A DNA stretch of 64,000 bases. Origin: Sipunculus nudus. Taxonomy: Eukaryota; Annelida; Sipuncula; Golfingiida; Sipunculidae. The notes under the pieces are model-generated. The model saw only the letters and a list, made by a program, of their open reading frames with translations, was not told the DNA's origin and did not search any database. This document shows positions 1-10,288 of this stretch, in pieces (position 1 is the first letter of the stretch; the number at the start of each line of letters is the position of its first letter). The stretch is taken from contig CM049309.1 of assembly GCA_026874595.1 (NCBI GenBank), positions 71,222,926-71,286,925 of the forward strand. The letters are read 5' to 3'. Position numbers and translations under genes: made by a program.

Positions 1-187
1 ACTTTTTTTTAATAACTTTATGTATCTCATATTTAATATGCTATATATGTTTCATGTCCAGTGGATAAAAGTGAGACAAAGTGTCTTAACTTCCTTTATT
101 ATCACCCACTGGGGCCACAGGAACTACATAACAAAATCATTTGTGCATAGGTCTTATAAAGTTTACTAAATGTTTTGCCAACTTAAT
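1..187. other. non-coding flank of the hAT element
   Basis: AT-rich sequence with no supported gene. Its last 8 bases (180-187, AACTTAAT) resemble the 8 bases after position 7038 (AACTTTAT), which is the likely target-site duplication of the hAT element that begins at 188. Confidence 0.5.
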
Positions 188-728
188 CAGGGTTGGGCAA
201 AACCCGGGTTTTAAGCATAAAATCCAGCCCACTGGGTTTTACTGGGTAAACCCGGTTTTATGGGTTTTACTGGTCTATGGGCAATATAGTCTCAAATGGC
301 AACTGACTGAACTCAAAATTTCTTGTACCAGCTTGGGAAGTACTGTGATCAGTATGCCTCTTTGCTTTAAAATATATATAACAATATAAATATTTATAAT
401 ATACAACTGAAATTGTTGATATATAGCAGTTATAATGATCATTAAAAACATAAGGAGTCTTTAAGATGGAGTATAAACCTACCATACTTTGTAACTCCCA
501 TTATTTCAATCATATTTCTGTCTGAATCTATCATTTACATTATTTAATGATTTTGAAATAATTTCCTTTGTATCAATGAAAGACTGAAAGTGGATGGATT
601 ACTTATTGGGTGTGTACAAAAACTGGCTAACTGGTTGACACAAGATGGTTACTGGCTGCCAAGTGTCAACTGATTGGCAGTACATGTATATGATACCATA
701 CAGGTGAAGCCACCATGACACCTCAGTG

Positions 729-896
729 CTAGTGTCATACCCATCCAATCTTCTCTGTATACCAGTCAGTTCTGCTGCTGCAGAATGTGTATTCTCTAAC
801 TTTGGCTACATACAAAACAAGATTCGCAATCAACTTGGAGTACAATGGTGCTGCAAAGCTTGGGACATGCTATTGTGCCTTTTGTGGACATTCTGA
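729..896 (+). pseudogene. hAT transposase C-terminal dimerisation domain remnant
   Basis: In the frame of position 729 the translation reads LLCIPVSSAAAECVFSNFGY and continues IQNKIRNQLG, then stops at TGA 894-896. This matches the conserved hAT C-terminal motif (a proline, SSAA or SAPSER-like, then F-S-x-x-G and a basic K-x-R-N-x-L block), which mediates transposase dimerisation. The upstream catalytic DDE regions were not found. The arginine of the usual S-E-R motif is replaced here by a cysteine, and the frame is closed at both sides. It is a fossil and not a functional transposase. Confidence 0.7.
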
Positions 897-947
897 ACTG
901 GACTGGTAGCAGTTTGTATAAAACAGTTTGAACACTAGACATTTCTT

Positions 948-962
948 GGCACCGCAGGTGCC
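948..962 (-). repeat. 3'-terminal hairpin of family X copy 1
   Basis: The stem is GGCACC/GGTGCC, 6 bp, with a three-base loop, nine bases inside the CTAG terminus. The same hairpin is intact at 60768-60782 (X copy 3) and partly deleted at about 59105-59112 (X copy 2). Confidence 0.7.
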
Positions 963-1079
963 AGAGTATCCCCAGACATAGTAGGCCCCCCTCCTACAAG
1001 AACAGACCCCCATTTTTAGCAGCATATACTGACACTTGGCATATTTATTGTTTATTCCATCTAACGATTCCACAATCTT

Positions 1080-4000
1080 GTTGAAGATGTTGGTCCTGTG
1101 ACCTTGATCTTTTAAAAGATGTGTCCTGTGACCTTGACCTTTGATCTCATAACCCCAAAATCAATTTGGGTCTTGCTTTTCCAATGGGACATATGCAAGT
1201 CAAGTTTGAAATCTATACATCAATAAAGCAGGAATTATCATCCAGAAACTTATTTTTGGACCGATGGCTCCTGTGACCTTCACCTTTGACCTTGTGACCT
1301 CAAAATTGATAGTGTTCTTCCTCTCTTGGCAGGAGAACTATATGTGCAAGATGAAAGATATGAGATGAAATGTTTGGCTGAAAATGCATCCACATCTTTT
1401 TAAAGATGTGTCCTGTGACCTTGACCTTTGACCTCATGACCCCAAAATCAATTTTGGTCTTACTTTTCCAATGGGACATATACAAGTCAAGTTTGAAATC
1501 CATACATCAATAAAAGCAGGAATTATCATCCAGAAACTAATTTTTGGACATATGGCTCCTGTGACCTTCATCTTTGACCTTGTGACCTCAAAATTGATAG
1601 GGGTCTTCCACTCTTGGCAGGTGAACTATATGTGCAAGATGAAAGATCTGAGATGAATTTTTTTGGCTGAAAATGCATCCACAATCTTTTTAAAGAGGTT
1701 TCCTGTGACCTTGACCTTTGACCTCATGACCCCAAAATCAATTTGGGTCTTGCTTTTCTAATGGGTCAATAACAAAGCCAAGTTTGAAATCCATACATCA
1801 GTAAAAGATGGAATTAAAATCCAGAAACTAATTTTTGGACATATGGCTCCTGTGACCTTCACCTTTGACCTTGTGACCTCAAAATTGATAGGGGTCTTCC
1901 TCTCTTGGCAGGTGAACTATATGTGCAAGATGAAAGACCTGAGATGAAATGTTTGGCTGAAAATGCATCCACATCTTTTTAAAGATGTGACCTTGACCTT
2001 TGACCTCATGACCCCAAAATCAATTTGGGTCTTGCTTTTCCAATGGGACATATATAAGTCAAGTTTGAAATCCATACATCAATAAAAGCAGGAATTATCA
2101 TCCAGAAACTAATTTTTGGACATATGGCTCCTGTGACCTTCACCTTTGACCTTGTGACCTCAAAATTGATAGGGGTCTTCCACTCTTGGCAGGTGAACTA
2201 TATGTGCAAGATGAAAGATCTGAGATGAATTGTTTGGCTGAAAATGCATCCACAATCTTTTTATAGATTAATCCTGTGACCTTGACCTTTGACCTTATGA
2301 CCCCAAATTCAATTCCGGTCTTGCTTTTCCAATGGGTCAAATACAAGTCAAGTTTGAAATCCAAACATCAATAAAGGAAGGAATTATCATCCAGAAACTA
2401 ATTTTTGGACAGATGGCTCCTGTGACCTTCACCTCTGACCTTGTGACCTCAAAACTGATAGGGTTCTTCCTCTCTTGGCAGGTGAACTAAATGTGCAAGA
2501 TGAAAGACCTGAGAAGAAATGTTTGGCTGAAAATGCATCCACATCTTTTTAAAGATGTGACCTTGACCTTTGACCTCATGACCCCAAAATCAATTTGGGT
2601 CTTGCTTTTCCAATGGGACATATATAAGTCAAGTTTGAAATCCATACATCAATAAAAGCAGGAATTATCATCCAGAAACTAATTTTTGGACATATGGCTC
2701 CTGTGACCTTCACCTTTGACCTTGTGACCTCAAAATTGATAGGGGTCTTCCACTCTTGGCAGGTGAACTATATGTGCAAGATGAAAGATCTGAGATGAAT
2801 TGTTTGGCTGAAAATGCATCCACAATCTTTTTATAGAGGTTTCCTGTGACCTTGACCTTTGACCTTATGACCCCAAATTCAATTCCGGTCTTGCTTTTCC
2901 AATGGGTCAAATACAAGTCAAGTTTGAAATCCAAACATCAATAAAAGAAGGAATTATCATCCAGAAACTAATTTTTGGACAGATGGCTCCTGTGACCTTC
3001 ACCTCTGACCTTGTGACCTCAAAACTGATAGGGTTCTTCCTCTCTTGGCAGGTGAACTAAATGTGCAAGATGAAAGACCTGAGAAGAAATGTTTGGCTGA
3101 AAATGCATCCACATCTTTTTAAAGATGTGACCTTGACCTTTGACCTCATGACCCCAAAATCAATTTGGGTCTTGCTTTTCCAATGGGACATATATAAGTC
3201 AAGTTTGAAATCCATACATCAATAAAAGCAGGAATTATCATCCAGAAACTAATTTTTGGACATATGGCTCCTGTGACCTTCACCTTTGACCTTGTGACCT
3301 CAAAATTGATAGGGGTCTTCCACTCTTGGCAGGTGAACTATATGTGCAAGATGAAAGATCTGAGATGAATTGTTTGGCTGAAAATGCATCCACAATCTTT
3401 TTATAGAGGTTTCCTGTGACCTTGACCTTTGACCTTATGACCCCAAATTCAATTCCGTTCTTGCTTTTCCAATGGGTCAAATACAAGTCAAGTTTGAAAT
3501 CCAAACATCAATAAAAGAAGGAATTATCATCCAGAAACTAATTTTTGGACAGATGGCTCCTGTGACCTTCACCTTTGACCTTGTGACCTCAAAATTGATA
3601 GGGTTCTTCCTCTCTTGGCAGGTGAACTAAATGTGCAAGATGAAAGATCTGAGATGAAATGTTTGGCTGAAAATGCATCCACATCTTTTTAAAGATGTGT
3701 CCTGTGACCTTGACCTTTGACCTCATTACCCCAAAATAAATTTGGGTCTTGCTTTTCCAATGGGACATATATAAGTCAAGTTTGAAATCCATACATCAAT
3801 AAAAGCAGGAATTATCATCCAGAAACTAATTTTTGGACATATGGCTCCTGTGACCTTCACCTTTGACCTTGTGACCTCAAAATTGATAGGGGTCTTCCAC
3901 TCTTGGCAGGTGAACTATATGTGCAAGATGAAAGATCTGAGATGAATTGTTTTGCTGAAAATGCATCCACAATCTTTTTAAAGAGGTTTCCTGTGACCTT

Positions 4001-4320
4001 GACCTTTGACCTCATGACCCCAAAATCAATTTGGGTCTTGCTTTTCCAATGGGACATATATAAGTCAAGTTTGAAATCCATACATCAATAAAAGCAGGAA
4101 TTATCATCCAGAAACAAATTTTTGGACAGATAGCTCCTGTGGCCTTGACCTTTGACCTTGTGACCCCAAAATTTATATGGATCATCCATTATTGGCAAGT
4201 GAGCTATATATTCAAGATGGAAGACCTGGGATGAAAGTTTGGCTTAAAATGCATCCACAGTATCTTTTAAAATGCCAGTCCAGTGACCTTGACCTTTGAC
4301 CTCATGACCCTAGAACCTAT
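1080..4320. repeat. tandem array of about 142-bp units with 285-bp and 570-bp higher-order periods
   Basis: Two related half-units alternate. One carries CCTTGACCTTTGACCTCATG, the other CCTTCACCTTTGACCTTGTG. Together they give a dimer of about 285 bp, and there are roughly 23 half-units. Between about 1975 and 3685 a 570-bp unit is repeated three times almost without change: identical landmarks occur at 2140, 2710 and 3280. Recent unequal exchange or slippage has therefore homogenised the middle, while the edges (from about 4130) are diverged. The similar short minus-strand reading frames in each unit are a by-product of the repeat and not genes. Confidence 0.85.
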
Positions 4321-4625
4321 AGGGTTCTTACTTTAGTGGTTGGCCATACATAAGTCATGTTTGAAATCCATATGGCTATCAACACTGGAGATATCATAAG
4401 AGGTGTGTGATTTTCACCATATATGGCAATATTCAAGGTCAAGGCCACTATCATAGGAAAGGTCATGACCCCAATTTAAATAAGCATCATCCCATAACCC
4501 ATACCTATGTATATGCATAATATAAAAGAAATCTGTCCATTAGTTTTTGACTTATAATGCTCACAGTGCTGTAAGGTGGCAATTTAGGGGGTATTAAACG
4601 GCACGAAAACAAGTAAAGAATAATA

Positions 4626-4637
4626 GGTGGCGCCACC
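4626..4637. other. 12-bp palindrome GGTGGCGCCACC
   Basis: A perfect dyad in the 5'-proximal part of X copy 1. The identical 12-mer occurs in the cores of the other Helitron-like families in this window (see the findings). Confidence 0.7.
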
Positions 4638-4901
4638 AGTTTCTGGAACATGACAACCCTATCCATGATCTTCCATCAACTTGATTTTGGGATAAATCCA
4701 TGCAAAATTTCTTGAGATATTAAAGAATTTGTGTGATTTTCCCCGAAATTGGACCTATTCAAGGTCAAGGACACTCTCCTAGTAAAGGTCATGACCTCAT
4801 TTTAAATAGGCGTCGTCCTCTTACCCATATCTATACATATACCAATTTTGGTAAAGTTCCGTGAAATATTTTTTGGGTTATCGCGCCAACAAGATTCATA
4901 T

Positions 4902-4956
<55 letters not shown>

Positions 4957-4957
4957 G
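4902..4957. repeat. (CGG)18 trinucleotide microsatellite
   Basis: About 56 bp of uninterrupted CGG, GC-pure in an AT-rich region. It occupies the place where related elements carry only a few GCC triplets (GCCGCCGCCGCG at 5179-5190 in family A). It is therefore an expansion of a seed inside the 5' end of X copy 1. Confidence 0.9.
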
Positions 4958-5354
4958 ACCGGTATGAAAACATAGTATCCCCCGACTTTGTCTGGGGATA
5001 CAATAATGCATGATGTATCATAATAGCATTGGTGCATGACACAAATTCTTGCTTGTGTGCTTCTTCATTAATATCTGTGATGTTGCTCATCTAATGGTAT
5101 AAAACTTATTTCAATGACAATCACTGTAATTGTATCCGCCAAAACAGAGTTTTGCGGATACTATGTTTTCAGCTGCACGCCGCCGCCGCGTAGGTGTCCG
5201 GAGAACTCCTCCGTAACCGCTGGGCGGAATTTTATGAAACCCGGGATTATGTTCGGGTCACATGTGAACTGCTGCGCTCCGATTTTGTTTTGACCTCTGA
5301 CCTTTCCTCTGCGCTCTGCGTCCATTTGTGCGTCTGTTTCCACACATAAACCCA

Positions 5355-6745
5355 CATATCTCGGGAACCGTTTGACAGATCAGGAAAATTTTTTTGCACA
5401 AATGTAGCCCTTGGAGAGCTTTATAACATACACAAAAAATGGTGGCGCCACCTGCAACCATGTTTGCACAGTGTCCATCTGTTCGTCTGCCTTGGGTTAA
5501 AATCACTCATATCTCTGCAGTGACTTGACTAATTCACCTGAAATTTGGCATGCGTAAACATCCTGGATAGCTTTTCTGATTTTATGACAGGTGGCGCCAC
5601 CTACATTCACGTTTACGCTGCAGACATCCAAGCTCATATCTCGGGAACGGTTTGACCGATCAGGAAAATTTTTTTGCACAAATGTAGCCCTTGGAGAGCT
5701 TTATAACATACACAAAAATGGTGGCGCCACCTGCAACCATGTTTGCACAGGGTCCATCTGTTTGTCTGCCTTTGGTTAAAATCACTCATATCTCTGCAGT
5801 GACTTGACTAATTCACCTGAAATTCGGCATGCTTATACATCCTGGATAGCTTTTCTGATTTTATGACAAGTGGCGCCACCTACATTCACGTTTACGCTGC
5901 AGACATCCAAGCTCATATCTCGGGAACCGTTTGGCCGATCAGGAAAATTTTTTTGCACAAATATAGCCCTTGGAGAGCTTTATAACATACACAAAAAATG
6001 GTGGCGCCACCTGCAACCATGTTTGCACAGTGTCCATCTGTTCATCTGCCTTGGGTTTAAATCACTCATATCTCTGCAGTGATTTGACTAATTCACCTGA
6101 AATTCCGCATGCGTATACATCCTTGATAGCTTTTCTGATTTTATGACAGGTGGCACCACCTACATTCACGTTTACACTGCAGACATCCAAGCTCATATCT
6201 CAGGAACTGTTTGACCGATTGGGCCAAAATTTTGCATGTGTATAGATCTCACATAGCTCTTTATCAAAAGCAAAACTGGTGGCGCCACCTGCAGCCATTT
6301 TTGCACAGTTCCTGTCTGTTTGTCTGCATTTGGATAAAATCACTCATATCTCGGCAGTGGTTTGACATATCTGACTAAAATTTTGCAGGTTTATACATCC
6401 CCGACAGCCCTCTTGATTTTATGACAGGTGGCGCCACCTGCATTCTAGTTTATGCAGCAGACATCGAAGCTCATATCTTGGGAACCTTTTGACCGATTGG
6501 GCCAAAGTTTTGCATGTGTATAGTTCTCACATAGCTCTTTATCATACGCAAAACTGGTGGCGTCACCATTTTTGCTCAGCGTCCATCTGTTTGTCTGCCA
6601 CGGGCTAAAATCACTCATATACATGTAGTGGTTTGACTTATCTGCCTTAAATTTTGCATATGTATACAACTTGGACAGTTTTCTGGATTTTGTGGTGGGG
6701 GGGCAACCTACATACACCATTTGGCTGCAGACATCCATGCTAATA
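5355..6745 (+). repeat. family A tandem core, period about 279 bp
   Basis: The landmark AGCTCATATC recurs at 5631, 5910, 6190 and 6468, so periods are 278-280 bp. Each period has two half-units of about 140 bp, and most half-units contain GGTGGCGCCACC (5441, 5590, 5720, 6000, 6278, 6427; slightly altered at 5870). Divergence increases toward the 3' end. Confidence 0.85.
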
Positions 6746-6821
6746 TGCAACACTCTATTTCCCCTTGCCACTCAATCCATGCCTCACTTCACCCGTTCCA
6801 CTCTGATTTAGGCGGATACAC

Positions 6822-6840
6822 GTAGTCGCTTGTCGACTAC
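6822..6840 (+). repeat. 3'-terminal hairpin of family A
   Basis: A perfect 7-bp stem GTAGTCG/CGACTAC with loop CTTGT, followed after 7 bases by the terminal CTAG. Identical hairpins occur at 13832-13850 and 63710-63728. Conservation of both arms and loop in three copies fits a rolling-circle termination signal. Confidence 0.8.
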
Positions 6841-7046
6841 CCGTATTCTAGTTTTTCCTTTTTTTTTATTATATGCATTTTATGCAGCAATTCTGAGATT
6901 GAAAAGAATGCTTCTAGAAAATCCCAAATCATATTGCCCATTAAAACCCGCATGTGGGTTTTAAGGCTTATTGCCCGCCCGGGTAATAAGGGGTCAGGTA
7001 ATACCCGGGTAATAAGGGGTATTACCCGCCCAACCCTGAACTTTAT

Positions 7047-7740
7047 ATGGATATGTACTGAAAATTGATCACCAAAACTAAACTGATTATTGATATGAAA
7101 TAAGCTGTCAATTGCCAGCCCACCCTGATGAGTAGTATTAGTAGTGTATTACTTCAGTGATTTATTATAGTTTTTGATATGATAAATCTGACAGAAATAA
7201 GTCCTTCAGGCACATCTGATAGTTACTTCCCTTCATCTGCCTGACAGAAAGTTAGTTCTGCAAAGCAGAAGGGGTTTCTGTCTTATTTCTGCTGTGGGCA
7301 GGGCAAAATTTCCTTTTGGGCTAGCAGAAAAATACCTGCAGGTTTTATATGCACAGGGTCAGGTACAGAAATAATCATTTAAACACTGGCATACAACTGG
7401 CAAGGGGGGGGGGGAACCAGGGATTGTTAATATATTTGGAATTATATTTGCTCCCACATTGAGAATTATATCAAATAATTCATATACTAACAGTATTTAT
7501 ATATTTTTTAAATATTTTTTTTACAATTATCTAGAGCAAATTGTGTCATTACAATACAATATTTGCAAAATATCATAACAAAGACACTAGTATTTCAGAT
7601 GGAAAATCCCAAGAAAAAATATGTATTGATATGGGTGCATTATATTTATTTATTACTTATATAAGTATATAGTAGTAGCCTATGAGGTGTTGAACCCTCA
7701 CCTTTTTTAAAAGAAAATGTGGGTTCACCTAATATTTTCG
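7047..7740. other. non-coding AT-rich stretch
   Basis: No gene or clear element is recognised. A run of ten G lies near 7406-7416. The sequence is AT-rich and stop-dense in all frames. Confidence 0.4.
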
Positions 7741-7752
7741 GTCGGTCTTTTT

Positions 7753-7949
7753 ACCGAGCGCTACCGAGCGCTAGCTCTCGGTAGGACCTTTTACCGAGCG
7801 CTACCCTGGATTCACACTAGGCATTGCTCTGACCCGCGTGGGGCTACCGAGCGCTCGGTCTTTTTACCGAGCGCTACCTTGCTCTAACAATGGGCAGCGT
7901 TTTTACATACTTGGGATTACCGAGCGCTGGGGACTTTTCACCGAGCGCT
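7753..7949. repeat. short tandem array built on ACCGAGCGCT
   Basis: Seven exact copies of the 10-mer ACCGAGCGCT start at 7753, 7763, 7793, 7846, 7866, 7919 and 7940. Spacings of 53 and 20-21 alternate in the right part, revealing a 73-74-bp unit with two copies each. Position 7846 lies in the perfect 14-bp palindrome ACCGAGCGCTCGGT. The block is GC- and CpG-rich against an AT-rich background. Its function is unknown. Confidence 0.75.
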
Positions 7950-8492
7950 ACCATCGCGCACATGTACCCTCTGCAAACAATGAATATGCATTCCCAGAGC
8001 AGAAATACAGAGATACGTTGTTTTCCCAGAGCTGGAATGCAGTAAACCACATATTTGACATACTATTTTATATGTTTTATAATTCCTTATATTTCCATAT
8101 TTAATGCATACCCTTTATACCATTAAAAAATTAAGGATAGCTGAGGTTACAATAATTTCTGTATGTAAATATTAAATTAAACTATTTTATATGTTATCAC
8201 ATATTTTACTATAAAATTCATACTAAAAGAAAATATTCTGTAAAATATGCAAGAAAATATAATTAGCTGTAAACATATTACAAACATTCAAGAGTTTTCA
8301 GAAACAGAAAATTGGTAAAGAGAATATATGATAAGTTTATTAAACAGTTTTTAAAACAATATACGTATTTTAGTGACAGTTCCAATCAATTAGACTCGTA
8401 AACGATTTAACATATCAGAGTGGGGAAGTCAGACATGTATGTGGCGGCATCTGTTGTGGTGAGTGGGAATCAGTGGGAAGCACTCATTGGCG

Positions 8493-8708
8493 GATCTCCG
8501 GGCAAGATGGCGGTCTCCGGACGATCTCCGGGTGAGGTTTCCGTGGATAACTGAATAAATACCTTGTGCACTTGCAAATTAAGCATCATATTCGATGCGG
8601 ATGTCATTTAGAAGTGTCAAGGGGAACGTTTAATACTAATTGCTGCCTTATTAATAAGAAATCGCGATCTCCGGGTTTTATTTTGATCTCCGGCTGGAGA
8701 TCTCCGGG
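8493..8708. repeat. cluster of GATCTCCGG motifs with YY1-like sites
   Basis: GATCTCCGG occurs at 8493, 8523, 8666, 8685 and 8699 (palindrome GGAGATCTCC at 8696-8705), with a variant GGTCTCCGG near 8512. CAAGATGGCGG (8503-8513) and AAAGATGGCTGC (near 8790) resemble the YY1 consensus AAGATGGCGGC. This lies 1.1-1.3 kb upstream of the CALML4-like start codon and could be distal promoter sequence or part of an unrecognised repeat. Confidence 0.4.
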
Positions 8709-9507
8709 TTTTAGATACACCCTCAACTGACAGCTGCTGATTGGATGATCTCATGTAAACAATCCAAAAAATAAAACAAGCTAAAACAAAGATGGCTGCT
8801 TATGGACGCCACACCATACCTGCCAGATCATGATAAAGAGAATAAAATGTTGTGAAACATTAACGGGGGATTTATTGTAAAATTCTTAACTACCATATTA
8901 GGATGTTACTTCCATATGTTGTTTTCTTGGAAAATATTGAAAAATATAAACTTTTAAGTAAATCATCTACAAAATACAGGTGGACAGCAGTTGGTGAAAT
9001 GGACTATAACAACCATAACACTGATGACATGACAATAGGCAGATTTCCGTTTGCAATGTGCCAGTAATATTATAATAAAATGGAATATACATCATGGTAA
9101 CAACAATTGTACAAAGTAAAGTACAATAATAGCATCGGATATCCGTAAATGTAACACATATACAACAAGTGGGTATCATTTTTTACGCCATTAATACAAA
9201 GATTTCAGCACTGCTGACACAAAATTGTTGCTATGCTGACCGCTGTGCAGGGCTGACAGAGAGGCGATCTCTGAACGTGCTCAGATTGCAGCATGCAGCA
9301 CGCTGTCGAAGTCATGTCAAGATAACTTACCAGATCTTCCAAAATGTGGCGGGTAGCTGATGACTGTCTAGATATTTACTCAGCGTGAAGTATGAAAGCG
9401 TGGATCACAGATAATAACCCGGCATATGTCATTCACAGTGCGATAAACAGCGTTTTGAACTTTCAGTTCAGGACCTTGCTCGACGACCCTGACCGAAGCC
9501 TGTTTAC

Positions 9508-9521
9508 GTGTGACGTCACAC
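9508..9521. promoter_or_regulatory. CRE-like palindrome upstream of the CALML4-like gene
   Basis: GTGTGACGTCACAC is a perfect 14-bp palindrome containing the full cAMP-response element TGACGTCA (9511-9518). It lies about 300 bp before the start codon at 9818, in a stretch relatively rich in CpG. The position suggests a promoter or 5'-UTR element. The transcription start cannot be read from the sequence. Confidence 0.4.
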
Positions 9522-9817
9522 CTGTCACGGAGAAATCGCAGCCCTGCACTGAATGAACAATGGTTGGTTTTACAGCAATTTAAACTAATTTCATACCCTT
9601 TAAGTCTTATATTTAATTTCTTTTGTATGCTTTTAAAATATTATTTATTTAACAAACACTTTCAAGACAGAAACTGTTCAACTTCTATATTTTTATATTT
9701 CCTATTCTTTGCTGGGCCTGACCTCACTCTCAGTAACTCACCTGTCAAGTTGGGTGGAGTAACTTGATATCACTCAGGTGTTTTCATCTCCTATCTTATC
9801 ATTTAAACTTTCTTAAA

Positions 9818-9820
9818 ATG
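9818..9820 (+). CDS. CALML4: CALML4-like coding exon 1 (ATG only)
   Basis: The start codon is followed directly by the donor GTGAGT (9821). Vertebrate calmodulin genes also place their first intron right after the ATG. The choice is forced by phase: exon 2 begins in phase 0 with Ala-Arg-Phe, matching the Met-Ala-Lys-Phe start of vertebrate CALML4. An untranslated upstream part of this exon must exist but its start is unknown. Confidence 0.7.
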
Positions 9821-10255
9821 GTGAGTGTACTATCATTACGTTATATTTTGTGTTTTTATTTCTCGATTTCATGATTTTGAAATATATAAATATTAATAAT
9901 CTATTTATGACCACGCCCTTTAATTCTCAGGTGAGTTATTTGATGTTGAAGGTAGAAATTACATATAACTTCAAATGCAAACTAAGGTCCCGTGTTTAGT
10001 AAATTGAATTTTATTAACTTATTTTTCATGTTTGATTTATAATATTTCCCTTTCATTATGTGTAGTTAAAAAAGAAAAAGTGTAGTAATAGAATAAAGAA
10101 TCAATTAAGCTTTCACTTTATTTTTGAATGATTAATAAAGAAATGACTCAGGAAATACATTCTTTTGATTTCGCATATTTTAGTCTACTGAATTTCATGC
10201 ATGTAGAGGTTTGTAAGAGCAGATATATATATACAACTATAACTGATATGAAGGA

Positions 10256-10288
<33 letters not shown>

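Larger units (their letters stand above)
935..5002 (-). mobile_element. Helitron-like (Helentron/HINE-type) element, family X copy 1
   Basis: Read on the minus strand, the 5' end (4975-5001) is an imperfect hairpin with outer arms GTATCCCC/GGGGATAC and inner arms GAC/GTC around AAA. The 3' end has a subterminal GGGGATAC (minus strand of 966-973), an inverted copy of the 5' arm, then the hairpin GGCACCTGCGGTGCC (948-962, minus), nine bases, and the terminus CTAG (935-938). Subterminal inverted repeat, 3' hairpin and CTAG end are the hallmarks of non-autonomous Helentrons. Nearly all the interior is a tandem core (1080-4320). No helicase or replication-initiator ORF is present, so any mobility would have come from an element elsewhere. 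It lies inside the hAT element at 188-7038. Confidence 0.75.
5131..6852 (+). mobile_element. Helitron-like (Helentron/HINE-type) element, family A copy 1
   Basis: The 5' end (5132-5161) is a near-perfect hairpin with arms GTATCCGCC-AAAAC and GTTTT-GCGGATAC. The 3' end carries the inverted subterminal GGCGGATAC (6811-6819), the perfect 7-bp hairpin GTAGTCGCTTGTCGACTAC (6822-6840), and the terminus CTAG (6848-6851). The interior is a tandem core of about 279-bp units. There is no coding capacity. It is inserted in the hAT element, 128 bp from X copy 1. Copies B (about 12950-13862) and C (62574-63740) belong to the same family. Confidence 0.8.
188..7038 (+). mobile_element. decayed hAT transposon carrying two nested Helitron-like insertions
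   Basis: The left end begins CAGGGTTGGGCAAAACCCGG and the right end finishes GCCCAACCCTG, an inverted terminal repeat of the hAT type. The flanking 8-mers AACTTAAT (180-187) and AACTTTAT (7039-7046) match at 7 of 8 positions, the duplication length expected for hAT. Both ends also carry repeated ACCCGGGT/AAACCC blocks. A transposase C-terminal remnant lies at 729-896. Removing the nested elements at 935-5002 and 5131-6852 leaves about 1.06 kb, so the host element was already internally deleted or non-autonomous. Termini and duplication are read directly; the superfamily assignment follows from known hAT features. Confidence 0.75.

Noticed and set aside
2140-4081. Repeated similar minus-strand frames of 67-74 codons (MDFKLDLY type) as a small protein family
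   Set aside because: They are the same tandem core unit read in a chance open frame. Spacing equals the repeat period and there is no sign of coding selection.
4802-5090. Frames of poly-Ala, poly-Pro and poly-Arg
   Set aside because: Three frames of the (CGG)18 microsatellite inside a transposon.
1080-6745. CRISPR-like array
   Set aside because: Units are 140-285 bp of contiguous similar sequence with no short repeats separated by unique spacers, and the context is eukaryotic.
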